Shown: positions 1-14,100, counted from the first letter of the stretch. The stretch is DNA of 64,000 nucleotides from Lingula anatina (GCF_001039355.2 NW_019775069.1:834027-898026); one strand, 5' to 3'. Notes: generated by a model not told the origin, from the sequence alone. Translations and numbers: made by a program.

Positions 1-170
1 CTTGGAGATGTTGCTGTGCACTTTTCTAATTTTTCAATTTAAATCAGTTGTTTTAAATTATTATTGAAATGCTTAAACTCAAATTGGTGGCTTTATTCCA
101 TGTTTATCTGTAACAAAAACAAACAGACTGTAAAAGGGAGAGTAAATATTGATTCTTCTTAAACTTGCAG

Positions 171-3100
171 CTAAAAGGCCTTTAGGAATAGATCCAGCCA
201 AGGGAATAGGAACTGCTTATGAAGGTTATGTTAGGGTAAGTCCAACTTTCAGTAAAAAAAGAAATCTGTATTTTTTGCAAAAATGATATTTATCAATTTT
301 GATAACTGGTGTTGCCTGTTTGGTCAAATAATTCATGTAGTATAATCTGAATAGGTGTTTTGCATTGCACTTGACCTGCTTCAAGTTTTGAATCAGGTAA
401 AGTTTTATATCTAGAAGCCTTACATTTGAAAATCGCTAAGACGATCTTGGTGGGTTTCTTTCCTGTCAGAAATAGAAAAATCCTCAGCAGTGATTCCTTG
501 AGCAAATTGATAACTTAAAACTGCTGTAATTGCATAGTTGTTTATATTTTAATTTGAACATTGCAGATACCCAAGCCAGGGGGTATAAAGAAAGGATGGA
601 TGAGGCAGTTTGTTGTAGTCTGTGATTTTAAGCTGTTTTTATATGACATCAATCCTGAGAAAACCTCACAAGCAAGTGTGCAAGTTAATCAAGTACTGGA
701 CATGAGGTAAAGTTGGTCAAATCATAGAATGCCATGTTACAGTAGTTGCTGTTATTACGTCTTTCAGATTGCATACCTCTTCCTTAATAAAAATAATTAT
801 AAATGTATGAAAAATTATATTTGTACTCTTTCTTAGTTCATCATTTAGTTATTTGGTTTAAGTTGTACAATACATTTGATAGTGAACTGTCCTGGTGTCA
901 GTTTTTTTTTTTACTTTGTGAATTTCCCTTGTTTTTGTTATGGATCAATATACATTTTTACTGTAGGGATGAAGAGTTCTCTGTTAGTTCAGTTCTACAA
1001 TCAGATGTGATCCATGCCAATAGGAGGGACATCACATGTATATTTAGGGTAAGGGCATGTTAATGATAAAATGTGCAAAAAAAGCCCTGTTTGTTGTCAC
1101 TGTAGATAGATATTTATAATTTTATGTAATATGTAGATAAAGATTTATTTCTCACACATAATGAGAGAGAGATCTCTCCCTCTTTGTTTTCTGGGCAGGG
1201 TCTTTGTATTTCATTACACAGACTTTCATTTGCACTTATGCTTTCTCTTCCATAACCAGATTTTAAACCACTGATACCCAAAGCTGTTGTTGTACAGGGA
1301 ACTATTTCTGCAAGTTTTTTTTTTTTTTTTTTTTTAGTTTCTGTTGTCTTAAGTTTAACCTGTATTTTAGGTGACAACCTCTCAGCTACATCCACCAGGA
1401 TCAAAACATGCAGTGCTCATGTTGGCTGAAAATGAAAGTGACAAGCAACGTTGGGTCGGGGCACTGAATGAGCTGCACAAGATTTTACGCAAAAATAAGA
1501 TACCAGACAAATCAGTAAGTGTGACATTTCATTGATACCTTTTCTTCTCATAAGACCTCAAGCATGTTAACTCAATTTTATTGTAGGTTATGTCAACTTG
1601 TGCATAATTTATCACTTTTTGAATGAGTGACAAACAGCACAGTAATCAACAGCAGAATGTAAGAATTATTTATGTCATATTTCAGGTATTCCAGGCAAAA
1701 GAAGTGTATGACAGTTCCTTATCACTGCTAAGAAATACATTATCAGGGGCAATATTAGGTAAAATTTAACAAAGGAGATTGCACTGATATGTTTAGATAC
1801 AGTTTTAAATATATCTTCAATGTAGAAAACAAAAGTAAACAAAATTGACACCACTTATTTCACTTAAGAGTTCCAGCCAAACAAACTTACCATGTAAAAA
1901 TGCAGAACCACTGTAAATAATACAAGCAAAAATTATCAGAATAATTACCTGTCTATTATCATCTATTTGCACTGATTGCCATTTGAACTACTTATCTTCA
2001 GATCATGATACACTGTTGCTAGGCACAGAGGAAGGGCTGCATTGCATAGACCTGACTAGAGATGGTGAGATATTACATAGATACTCAGTAGATTCTTAAG
2101 TAGTCATGACAGATGAGATATTGGATATTTAATGGAATCTGAAAGAGAAAACAATCCTTTCTTTAACTGTTTAATGAAAAAAATTGTAAATGTAGATGAT
2201 TATGGAAGCAATTTTATTTGTTCACTTTTTCAGATGGCAGTGATGTTTGATGTTTCTTTTATTTTCAGAAATCTCCAGAATAGGTGACAAGAAGAGCGTC
2301 TTTCAGATAGAAGTAGTACAAAGAGATCAACTAGTTATTGTCATATCAGGTAAGACTGCCACCAGTTAAGGTAAAAGAAAAACATTTATCCATTTACCTT
2401 GTAAGTAACAGAAATTGGCACATGCATAAGCAAGCTCAGCATAAAACGCCTGTTTTTTGCATCAGTATTATTATATCATTTACTCCACAGGCAAGCAGAG
2501 GCACATTCGTCTTATCCCCATGGCCGCAGTGGAGTCTGCGGAGTCGGTGGAGTCTGTGAAAATCAACGAAACCCGGGGCTGCACCACCATATGCACTGGT
2601 CTGATCAGCCAGGGCTCAGTCAATTGTCTCTGTGTCGCTATCAAAAGAACTGTAGTCATATATGAACTGACCAGGACCAAGCAGAGACATAAGAGGGTCC
2701 GGGAGATCCTAGTCCCAGGCAATGTGCAGTACATTGAGATGATGAATGAGCGGTTATGTGTGGGCTACCCATCCAGTTTTGCCATCTACACAATACAGGG
2801 AGAGGGTGCTCCTGTGTGTGAGTAGTAATTTGGATATTATCTTGGACATTTGGTGATTATGTGCTAGCATGAGTTGAGATTTTCAGTTTTTACTTGTTTA
2901 AGTGTTTTACTTTATTTAGTGTAATACAGTTATGATAATCATGATTATAATTATTGATTTTGACAAAAATTACAGCCAGAATGGTGAAATTTTACATTTA
3001 GTGTATAGATACAATACTCGGAAATCTGCATGAGAATCAAATAAGATATATTCAATTTTATGCGTACTCCAGATATTTGAATTTAAAATTACAAATTTTT

Positions 3101-6100
3101 CATGCATGCAGTACTCTTTCAAGTAAAATTGTTGTTAACATTACTAACTCATCTGTATTTTCAATAAATAACTGTAAACTTTAGTTAAAGGATTTTAAAA
3201 CAAATGGCTCATTGTTTTAATAGATCTCGTTTTTTGTTAAACCCCATGTCTGATATGCAATTCTGTAGTATACATATCTTACTTTCAAACTTTTGTGAAT
3301 TATTTTCCAGGCCTTGTGAATTCTGAAGACACTACCTTGCAGTTTCTACTAAGCAGTCCTGTTGATGCCTATCTAGCTGTGGAATTATCACACAAAGAGT
3401 ACCTACTTGTGTTTGCAAGTGAGTGAAAACATTGTGAGATGATAAATGTAGTCAGTTGATCCACTTGAGATTCTATAGAATGGAATATACATTAGGAATC
3501 ATGAATGAAATTGTTTGTGGAGATTATCCTAAGATCATTTTGTGAGTAACATTTCAAGTGATTTTGATACCAGAAATGGGGAGATGTTGCTTTTGTCTTG
3601 ATCTTCGGTGTGTAGATGCTTGTCATGTATTGGTGTCTTTCTGTTTCAGCTCTAGCAATCTATGTAGACAATACAGGGAAGAGGTCAAGATTGCAAGAAA
3701 TTATGATTCCGGCACAACCTCATTCATTTAGTAAGTACCGAAGTGTGCTAAAACTTGTAGCTTGTGTTATCTAAGTCATCTTATTGCTCAACCTCAACAT
3801 TTTAACTTGAAGACTCTTTAAACATTTTATAAACATTTCAAATTTATGATATTTGAGTATGTTTCATTGTACCAAAGATGTTTGTCCACCATGTTATGCT
3901 CATCCTTAGATATGCATGCCTTTTTTATAAGGAGTAAGTATCTATCTCCTAGAAAACCAACATGGCTTAACTAAAGACAGAAAGTCCTTCTTTGTCCTTT
4001 CCTCTCCTTGTTGTATAGTGATCTTGTTTGTATTTGTAGAGTGAAAATAGCTTTATTGCAAAAATAAAAATAAATAAATAATAATAATGATAATGCTGCA
4101 AAACAAGGAAATGTTGTCTTCATTCTGTGTTTTTGTTCTGTGACTGACTGTTGTAAAGATGTTGTTATGGTAGTAACAGTGTTGTTGTTGGTTTCCTCCA
4201 GGTTACAATGCACCATACTTAACCTGTTATGCAGAGGAGGCTGCTTTTGTATTTGATACAAGATCAGAGGAGTGGATTCAAACCATCTGTTTGAAAAAGG
4301 TGAGACAGACCAGAACAGGGATGATGAAAACCAACATGACTTATTGTTGTACTTTCTTTTCCCCTTTTAGCTACCACTTAAATAAACCTTGTGGTATAGA
4401 TAGTTTGTTAACTCATTTATAAAAGTGTGCATTCTCATTGTCACTACTAACATTAAATTGGAAAATATTGACTGATGTATTGTGACTTGGTGTTTAGTTT
4501 TATTTTTAGTCTTTTTCTAGACACTGGTAAGAAAAATATGTCAGAACTGAACAAAAAAGTCACTACAGGAATCTTAAAGGAGCAGACATTTCTTGGAAAT
4601 AATGTTCCCACTATCTCAGCTAAGTGATATGTCACTGAAATGTATATCTATATTGTAACTTTTCGTTTACAGCTTCGACCTCTGTGTCGTGATGGAGCCA
4701 TCGGACTGCCCCTTGTCTCTGATACACCACGCTTGGTCTATATACACCAGAAATCAGGTAAGTTCCTGACAACTTTCTTAAATGGTTATAAATTTTTAGA
4801 TTGTCCTTAGAAAGGAAGTTTTGTGATACAAATGTATATGCTTTACATTTTCTTTTAATTTGATTGAACATGATTCTTCTTTGAATATGTTACATTACAC
4901 ATTGTGGAATAAAGAAGTTTAGAATTTAAGTTTTGAAATATGATTTAAATGTTATAGAAGAGGAGGATCGAATTGCTATCCCAGACATGCTTAATGGCAA
5001 AGGACGTAGCTTAAATCGATCCAAGCGAAGATTCTCCTTCAAAGAAGAGAAACTCACTAAGCAAGTGTAAGTATAGTTCTTAATGATTTTAACTGTATTT
5101 GTTTTCACTTTTTTGTGTGCTTTTATTTAGGTATTTTCAGTAGGCTTACATAGAATTTGTGATTCTTGTACTTCATTGCTGTTATTGTGCAGCTACTGGT
5201 GTATACTGCTTCAAGTATGTAGCACTTTGTAAGTTGTTAGGATTGCTGTAATGCATGCTGTGTTGTGCATGAGTAATAAGTGTTTTTCAAGACAACTTTG
5301 AGCTATTTGTGACCATTTCATTTCTTGATTATCATTATAAAGAATGGGTGAAGATCATGCTACACGATTATAAATTTTGTACATTTGGGTGTTTTTCCAA
5401 CTTTTTTCCCCTTGTTCCTATTAATAATAGTATTTTTATCACATTTTCTTTCTTGTAACATATGTTCCTGTGTTTTAATTTTCATCTATGACTAACCAGT
5501 GTTAATAAAGTCGAGATTATCAATGTTTTTACAAAGTGAATGAAGTCTTTTGATAACTGTCATTTTGTTTTTCTATGGCATCCAATTAGTAGATAACTCA
5601 ATGGTCACATTCATTTGATTGATAACTAAAGGACAACGCATTTGAATGTGTCCTTTTCTCCTTGTTTCTTTATGTGATTTTTTGCACTGCTATAACCATG
5701 TTTTTTGTGTTTTTATTCTTCCTCCCCTCTCTAGTCCTGACAGGCGCTCCAGAATGATCTCTGCTCCCATCAATTTTGCCCATGTGGCACATGTCGGGAA
5801 AGAGGAAACTGTGACAATGATTCATAGGTACAGCAACAGTATCGCTGGCTACTGAGTGTGTTCCTTGGGTGCAGATTAGTAAACAGATTCTCCTGTCATG
5901 TACATGTAATGTCAAGTACCAATTTAACACAAACTACAAGCAAATTGTGATAGAAACTACAAGCAGATTTTGTGCGAAGTCCTTTCGCTTAACATCCAAA
6001 CGAGATTAAATTTCCCACCCAAGTATAGTTTTCTAGAGAATATTTCACTTTTGATATGTTGGTTGTATAATTGTCATATCATATAATTAAATGTGTAAGA

Positions 6101-7738
6101 TTTCATAATTGGTACAAGTTGAGACAGGAGAATTTGACCACATTTTCAATTTCTTCAAATTGCCTTGGGATTTGCCTGACTAACTGTGTACAGGGATATG
6201 TGCTTGAACCCTAGCTTCCTGAATAGGGATATATCTACCTACAGCTTTGCTGGCAGCGATCTCTGGTATACTCTGAAATAATTGCTTGTTCCAGGACTTG
6301 TTCCAGAATTAGAATGCTTTAGTCTCCCTCCCTATTGGCAGCTTAGCATCCCACTGATTTGCTAGAAGGTTGTTTACAGTGACATATGAGAGATGTTTTC
6401 ATATCAATTTGATTGGAATCCTATGGTCATATGGAAAATTTTGGAAGTGCATGAATTGGTTATTATTATTATTTTGGTGGTGGATAAATAATAATAGGTG
6501 ATTTTATTTACTTGTAAAAAATTGGTAAGAAATAGAAAAATATTTTGTTGAAAAGAGAATTGCTGCAGCTTTTAGAAACCCAGCATTACCCACAATACAC
6601 TTGATTCAGAGACTGATTGAAGCATGGAGTTTAGTTTGAGCCCTTGTCATGCCAATACTTTCTTCATCAGCTAACATTTAACTAACACATACATTCAGGT
6701 TAAGTCCTACTATGTATACAGTCTTTTCTTTTGTTGTATTACAGGTCTGCTTCAGATCGACGTTCCAAACTGATATCTGCCCCCACCAACTTCAGCCATA
6801 TAGCTCACATGGGTCCTGATCAAGGAATGAAGATGCTCATTGACTTGCCCACAGTAAGTGAACAGAGGTTTGACATAAGTGAATAGATATGGGAAATTTT
6901 GTATTTGATTTTTCCTCCCAACATGTAAATCTGTATATTTGTGAGCAGAAAGTCTTTGATATTTATATCATGATATATATAACTCTAATAAGTAGGAGAA
7001 ATTAACATTTCAATTTGATAACATTTATGGTTTGAGAATCTCAAGAATTTCTCAATATACAATAACTTAAATTCTTATCCTGATTATATTGCTATTATGC
7101 AAGGAATGCTTAAAACCTTAGTAATGCATTTTTACTTGATTGAATGTGCATATACTTTGTCATAACAGAGCTCTGGTCAAGGTCTAGATGATGCTCAAGT
7201 GCAGCGGGTGAAGAGCATGTTCCAGCCCAACTTTGGTGCAAATGTCCTTGCAATGCAGGAGGCAGCCCATGTGCGTGGCAGCGGTGGCAGTGGAAGTAGT
7301 GGCAGTGGCAGTGGGAGTAGACCAAACAGCATGCAGCCACAGTACAATGGTGAGTAAAAAGAGAGTTTAGCTCAAGTGCTGTTCCTGCTGTGCTTTGGTG
7401 ATTTTATGAAGAAATATCGAAGACCGTTAAGGTTGCGAAGACTTGTACATATTGCACTTTGCGTGACATTTTGTTTTTTCACTTGATACCTTGCATACAA
7501 ACCCTGCATGGGAACCCCCCAGTACCAAGGCACCAGCATATGTAACCAGTGTCACAATAAAAGCTTTTGTCATTTTTTTACCAGCATTTGTCAGAGATTT
7601 TGAATGTCACCTTTATACACAAATTGCTTGTCTGGAATGTTTTGAAACATAAGTAGAATCATAGCATATGATGTTTTGTTTTGAGAAATAAATTCCCTAT
7701 CTAGGTTCACCCTAGCATTAAATGATCTCACCTGTGGC

Positions 7739-7769
<31 letters not shown>

Positions 7770-10700
7770 GTAAAATTAGAAATTGAATCGATATGGCTAA
7801 ATAGTCATGTAAACATATTGATTCATTATGTACTAAAAATTCGTGCAAGGGTGAACCCAGACTCATTTTCCACATATTTGCTAACTAGCATGTTTTGTTT
7901 TTCCAATGTTTTTGTTGTAGGCTCTGCAGTGCGCCATGAATCCCCCAGCGGTAGTAGTCAGGGCAGTCCCTATCTTGCCTCTTCCTCCGTGGCTTCTGCC
8001 TCCCCAGATAGCTCATCCCTCTCCTCACAAGAACAGTTTGGAGGCAACTCAGCCAATCAAATGCCTTCTCCCATACAAGAGGTACAAATATAATGTGCAT
8101 AATGCACTAAAGAATTGCAATGTGTAACTTAAAAAAAAAAAAGGTTATTAAACGAGTCCAGAGATGGGTTTAAGAGATGTATTGATATTTGCTGTCACTG
8201 ATTAAGTACATAACTGTCTTTTAATTTTGGTAATTTCATCAGTTCTGGTCTTTTATTGTTTAAAGATGTCTAACTCAGCATTGATTCAGAATAGTATGAC
8301 AATAATGTTCAAGTTATTTGACTGCATTTGAAAAATAGCATCCCTCTTCTTTCCCAATATCTAATTATAGCAACTTTTCCTTTCTTACTCTCGTCTGCAA
8401 AGTTCTACACACAAAGTAAATAGTTGTTCATGTGTACTTTACAGTAGATCTAAACCTTCGTCAATACATGTAACGTAGTAGCTCAAAGTTATTGTTTGTA
8501 TGTGTATAAATGTCAAACGATAGCACTACCATACAAAGTATTATAGTAAGTAGTGTACTAGTCTGCACAGCCAAACATGATGAAATTATCAAATGTTCTC
8601 TCCTTTCTCAGCAGTCTGCATCTCTTCAAGCCTTTTCTCTGCAGTGCACTGAGACAACAGTGCTTATTATTGTCTTTAATGTATCAGTGGTTCTGTTCTC
8701 TTCTGTAGTAGATAAGAGGGCACAAGAGTGAATAACATAACTTTTCACTTTTCTCTATTATTGTCAACATGTGTAGCCTTTCTGGTAATAGCCACATTTT
8801 TCAACAATTTGTGATAAATTGATATAAAAGGTAAATGTAGTAAGATAATCAATAATGGCCCATATGAAATCATGAAGACAGTTACTACTCCTTTGTAGGA
8901 TCTTAGCTGTAAGATGAGCTGCACCATATAATTACATAACCTTATTTGATTGAACTTGTTCAGCTATGAATAATTTAAGATTATTGCAAGTATGATTATT
9001 CAGAAATTATGTGAAAAAAATTACCTGAGTAGGAACATGTTTATGATCTAATAGATGCTTCTGTCTACTATTCACCTTCTTCTCTTTCTTTGTCCTTATT
9101 ATCACTTTTGATTACCCATAGTAAATTATTTGCCAGATTAGGAAAAAAAATAATGGCCATACCCCCTCCATAAGTCACTCTGATTCCCCATAATGTCATA
9201 TTATATTTAAGACTGTCACATTCTGTTTAAGACAGGTTAAGCATAAAAGGGAATAAGTTACAACTGTTAAGTCTTCAGTTAAAAAATTTATAAGATATTT
9301 CCTTAAGATCCCATTGATTTCATTCGTTCTTAGAGTGATGAGGAACCTGACAGCATAACGACCAGAATGTAAACCCTTGATGTGTAACTAACATGGAAGG
9401 TAATGGGAATGGATGCCAGCATGCCATATAGCAGGCCTCATAGCATGCAGAATTATTAAATTGAGCAGGATTCTTTTACTAACTCTGGTTTTATTTGTGG
9501 CCCCTTTTTTGCCCCCTCTTCTCTGTGTAGGGTTACAATTAGTTGACTATTTTTACTGTTTGAAATATATTCTAGGTATGTTATAACACTTGTATGTAAC
9601 TGTTTAATATGATTTATTTTCTTATGGGCTATATCAGGAATCAGGTGACATTTTAGCTTGATCTTATACAAACTCAATATGCTTGAGATGTGAATGCTTT
9701 ACTTGGGGTGTGATTATAATAAAAATCTTTATTTCTGGTCTTGAGACTAGCATGATATTTTAACAAATCTGTTTAGGTGAGAGTTTGGTCTTGGGAGTTC
9801 TCTTTCTAAACAACAGCATGTGGCTAATGTATTGCTATCCATTACTTTCTTTTCAGAAGTGAAGGGTGATAGTCTTGATGTTGTGTCCTGTTTAACATAG
9901 CAATTACATGTTGCAGTTGGAAATGTTATCCTTACTGTTATTTAGGAATATTATTCTCAAGTGGCATACTTAAGGAAATAATTTGCAAATGGAAGTGGTG
10001 AAAGTTGTGAAGTTATCATATATTTATAAAGGTGATGTGTCGACTTGCAGTCATTAGCAGTCCGATAAGTTGCATCTTGCTGCAAACTGATAACTGCTTA
10101 AGACTTGAAATATTTATCAGACATGGATTAATATGCCACTTGGGTCTAATCCCTGTATTATCTTTAATGTAACCAGAATGAACACTTCCCAATATACAGA
10201 ATGACCCCTGCATGCTTCTCTGCTTGGCCTAACTAATCAAATTTTTTCACATGCTGTCTTCTTTTCCTTTAAATGCTATCAAAATTAGCACCCTGTTCAG
10301 CTGCACATAGGGAATCTCTGATTACTTTTCTATAGCATAGTAGGGCTCATTCATTTGTTTCCATTGTTAAGTTTTGGCTCCTCCCATTTTGTATAGATGC
10401 GGATCTATTCCACCCCAGTCTAGCCTAGACTAGCATGTGTGCCAATAATTCAGTGGTTAGTACCTATATGTCAACAGTATTGAGCTGCCACACATGAAGT
10501 GCTGAATATTTTGCTGTATGAGAGTCGCAGATGATTTAGACTTCCATGTCAAAATACAGAAATTGTCATGAAATTATGCAAATTATAATCTGAAGTGAGA
10601 TACTTCCACATTTTGGGTTGAAATGCTACCAGTCAGTTTGTTATCCAAGGACCCAGTAATTTGGATTTGGAATTTTTCAACTATCCACTAGTATGAATAT

Positions 10701-11419
10701 ATAAGATTTTGAATAACTTACTTTTTATGTTGAGAAACATTGTTTTTTATGTTGTTTGGGCAGACAATGGGACTTCACAACAATTTCAAATTTAATAATT
10801 GGGCTGAATTCCTTTTCAAGTAACTTAGAATACTATTTCCTGCTAAAGTTTTGTAAGCATTTCATGTGTGGCATCCTCTTAGCAAAATGGCTTAATTTAG
10901 TTCAGATGTAGGCAGGCTATTTCTCTCTATGTTAGTACTAAAAGCTGTTCTCTTTGATTAAAGCTGCTGCTCTAGTCTTTGAGTGGAATTAAATTAACAT
11001 AGAAAATATTTTACCTTATTAAGAAATTTAAGAATAAGTTTTTGTTACGTGTCATATTCTCTTTCTCACTTTTTTTTTAGTACAATTCAGTATATTCTAA
11101 GTGTGTCTTTTCTTTATGATAACCTACATGCTCTGCTTTCAGGGTCTTAATCGGGAGTTCTAGTGCAATTAAGAATACTTTATACATGTAAAACCAAGTC
11201 CTAAGGACCTTAGGACAATGCTGCTGTCTAACCATTGCTTTTGATGTTCGTGAATCCTGTTATAAAATGATGATAAGTGTATTTTTTGTCTCTGTTTCTC
11301 TCTAGGGTCATCAGGAGATGGAACAGAATAAACGCGATTCTGTGATCTCCAACACAAGCAGCACTGTCAGTGGGTCCACAGAGCCCGGCTCCAACCGTCA
11401 CAGTTACATCGAGGACTAA
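171..11419 (+). CDS. CDC42BPA: MRCK-type Cdc42-binding Ser/Thr kinase, C-terminal half (5' end outside window)
   Basis: Orthologue of MRCK alpha/beta (Drosophila genghis khan), a Cdc42 effector kinase that drives actomyosin contractility and polarity. Only the part after the C1 domain is here. Exons seen: 171-235, 567-706, 967-1048, 1371-1514 (PH domain; exon 2 has [11 protein letters not shown], exon 4 ends it with the helix [14 protein letters not shown]); 1686-1758, 2002-2064, 2269-2349, 2491-2817, 3311-3418, 3650-3730, 4202-4299, 4673-4757 (CNH/citron-homology domain); 4958-5066 (basic linker, KRRFSFKEE); 5735-5827 (extra CRIB cassette); 6745-6853 (canonical [18 protein letters not shown]); 7169-7349 (Gly/Ser-rich); 7921-8081 (Ser-rich); last exon 11306-11419. 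All junction phases agree and give 703 codons from residue 1 of the visible part. Kinase, coiled coil and C1 must lie to the left of the window. The family is certain; alpha versus beta is not meaningful in an invertebrate. Confidence 0.95.
5735..5827 (+). CDS. In-frame cassette exon encoding a second CRIB motif of MRCK
   Basis: This 93-bp exon is flanked by a ctctctag acceptor and a GTACAG donor. It enters and leaves in phase 2, so inclusion or skipping keeps the frame. Its 31 codons read [21 protein letters not shown] followed by [10 protein letters not shown], which fits the CRIB consensus I-S-x-P-x(2,4)-F-x-H-x-x-H-V-G at every position. The next exon (6745-6853) starts [23 protein letters not shown], so the two exons are clear homologues. 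With both included the protein would carry tandem CRIBs. Joining 5066 directly to 6745 gives the ordinary single-CRIB protein. The reading stays intact with no stop inside the exon. A recent exon duplication is the simplest origin. Whether it is spliced in needs RNA evidence. Confidence 0.75.
7742..7769. repeat. Poly-T tract, about 28 bp
   Basis: Uninterrupted T run in the MRCK intron before exon 7921. A shorter T run of about 20 lies at 1316-1335 upstream of PH exon 4, and another at about 45210-45231 in a SPATA17 intron. Confidence 0.9.
9334..9372 (+). CDS. Alternative last coding exon of MRCK (short tail)
   Basis: After the cttag acceptor at 9329-9333, 12 codons ([12 protein letters not shown]) and a stop follow in the phase left by the exon ending at 8081. 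An AATAAA signal at 9718-9723 lies 346 bp downstream, so this can be a self-contained terminal exon. It competes with the last exon at 11306-11419, which encodes a 37-residue Ser/Thr-rich tail ending SYIED. Splicing through this exon to 11306 does not give a longer open frame, which supports alternative ends rather than an internal exon. Confidence 0.55.
   Translation, partial: SDEEPDSITTRM
9718..9723 (+). terminator. Proximal polyadenylation signal for the short-tail MRCK isoform
   Basis: AATAAA lies 346 bp downstream of the stop in the alternative last exon, with the T-rich stretch ctttatttctggtcttg just after it. Confidence 0.5.
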
Positions 11420-14100
11420 CAACTAAGTAGAAAAGAAAAAACAGTGCATTCTGTGTCCTTTCTTCTTTGAGAAGGCTGTCATAAAGACTTTGTGTAGTTG
11501 TGTAGAGAGTGCACGGCCACCCACTGCATGTGACTTGCTGTTATTTGGAAGGGCCACTACATGGACTGCACAGTGCAGAGAATATGATGCTCCTTGTTGA
11601 GATGCTAACAGAAACAAACTGCACTTTGGTATATATGAAGCATCCTTATGGTAAAAGCTAACACAGTGAGACAGATAAATGCAGTATATTTACTCTCTAA
11701 TTGAAGGAGGGCATCAAAATGAAGTTGTGAACTGCAATATGTTCAATGTCCAGATGGAACAGGGGTATGGCAGAGGGACTGCAAGCCACTGAGAATGCAG
11801 AGACAAGTTAAATGCCAATAACAATGGGATGATCCTACAAACTGTAAAACTAAGAATTAGAAATGGTTGCTCATAGAATCTGTTTTCAGTATGTGGTTTT
11901 CTTGTAGTGGGATTGTCACCATGGTCAAGACATGGTTAAAATTCCATTGTGCTGTTCTTTTGTAACATTGACAGCATGCTTAGGAGAAATTACATATTTT
12001 CATATGTGCATTTGGCTTTCTTGGCTGCTGTTGTAGTTACAGTAAACATTGGTCACAGCACAGGGAATATTATGTGAGAGTAAGGTGCTCTTCATATTTG
12101 AGGACTAGCAATGACTAGAGGGGATGTACCTGGAAACTCTGATATAATGTGAGATAAAGATACCAAGACCAAATCTGACTTTTCTTGTGTTTGTCTATGA
12201 AACTTGTCACTCCTGCTTTGTGATATGGGAAGTCGAGTAGAGCAAAACATTTAGTCAGAGAATGAACACAGCTGACTTACATTTTATAACAAGCTAAGCA
12301 TTTATCCTTTCAGACTAACGGCATAATTAAGCAGTTTCTTTTTCTCTTGGAAAAAAATTACTGTTGTATATGTATGTATATATACCAACAAATTTATGTA
12401 TGAATATATACATGTTACAAATGCATTATGCATTGTATAACAGAGGCATGTTTAAAATTATTAAGTCACATTTCAGAAAAAGTGGGAGGGGGTGGGTTAA
12501 TAACATAAATATTTGAATTATATCTTGGGGGGAGGGGGGTTACTGTATGTAAACCAGTTATAATATGTTATGAGTTGCCATGTTATGACAGATATTTGAT
12601 GTTGTAATGTGTTAAAAAGGGAATGGAATCTGTAAAAAGTGTACATTTGTGTAGCATATATTTATACCAATTAACAACCCACCTCTATGGGAGGGAGCAT
12701 ATTTATTACTGAGGGTAGGTTTATTGTATGTAGCTAACACTTAGTACACACATCTATCTGTATTGGACTGAGATTTTAGCTAATAAGAAGGTGAAATTGT
12801 GTTTGAATTGAAAATGTAGGTGATTGCATAATTGCTATTATTAAATAATGTTAACATTTGTGAAAAGAAGTCAGACAGGTGTTTGTAAAACAATGCATCA
12901 TCTGTCACAGTTGTATTGAATGATTTCACAAAATGTAACCTTAGGTGTGTGTTTTTCTTCATATCTGATCATACTTAAAATTTTGATATTGATCACTTGT
13001 ATCTCACAGGCTTGTTGCTGCTAGACCCCGGATAGCATACAGTGTAAGATAGATGGCAGTTTTTGATTTAAGATGATAGTTTAATGTATAGAAGGATTTT
13101 TTACTCTTATGAATTAACACAAAAATTAAAACATAGGAGCCTTTTCCATAGCATATGAACAGAAGGGATAAGATGGTTAACAGGAACTGGAGTTCAGCAG
13201 ATTGTTATATGGATAATCAACGGAGTCTTCCATGTTGTTTTTATCACTGGCTCACTTGTTGACTTATTAATAAGGTTATTGATGGTTTCATTGCATGTAA
13301 AATATACAAATATTGTTTCTCAACAGCGAACACATGAAATTGAACAGTGTTGTTATTATTATTATTATCATGATGGTGTTAAGTGATACACACCATGAAG
13401 TTAAATGTATGCTTAGCTTAAGTTTGTCCTTTCCCACAAGTCACTGTTGAACATTTGAGGTATAAGAAAAGTTGTAAACATTGAGGTAAAGGAGGATAAA
13501 GATCCAAGCCAAAAAAGGATGTGGGACATGTGGAGATTGAACATCCTGTAGAAGAAAAAGTAGTGTAAGTTCAAGCTTCTTCAAATTCCACCTTCATTGC
13601 AGTCTTAATAACAAAAGTTGTTCTTATTTGGAAAAATATGATATACTAAATAGGTTTTCTGGGAGGATACACTCCATGAAGGATACATGTATATGTAACA
13701 TTTTGAACTTCAGGGAACATTTAAGTGCAATTGAATCCCAGCACAATACTACTGCTTGCATAAACTCCTACTTGGCAAATGCCACTGCACATCAGTAAAC
13801 AAATTACTACAAACCTGTGCTTGCATCTAATACGTGTGGTGTAAAGCTGATGTACTAGAATGCTACTGAGTCTTCAAAAGACCATTTATATAACTATAAT
13901 CATGTTATTAGGGTATTAATCCTTGCTAAACTTCTTTTAATCTGGATACGCTTGAATCATGTTGATATTGAAAGTCTAGGCTTACTTGTGTTCAAGCTAT
14001 GCATATCATTGTGCAGATATTGCAAAATGTTGCTGTCTGTGAATGGAGACAAGCTGTTTTGTTATAATGGAAATCATTTTAATAAATCATAATACAGTGA
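11420..14100 (+). other. Long 3'UTR of MRCK
   Basis: This AT-rich stretch of about 2.7 kb shows no coding exon on either strand. It ends in AATAAA at 14081-14086, followed at 14100-14118 by a TG/T-rich element typical of a cleavage site. It contains GGAGGGGG-type purine runs near 12484-12538 and several TATATA stretches near 12370-12410. Confidence 0.7.

Noticed and set aside
2480-2734. Minus-strand 84-codon frame
   Set aside because: Shadow of the CNH-domain exon on the opposite strand.
7722-8093. 123-codon plus-strand open frame crossing the poly-T tract
   Set aside because: Its first part is intron and a homopolymer. Only 7921-8081 is real coding sequence, as an MRCK exon joined at a TTGTAG acceptor.
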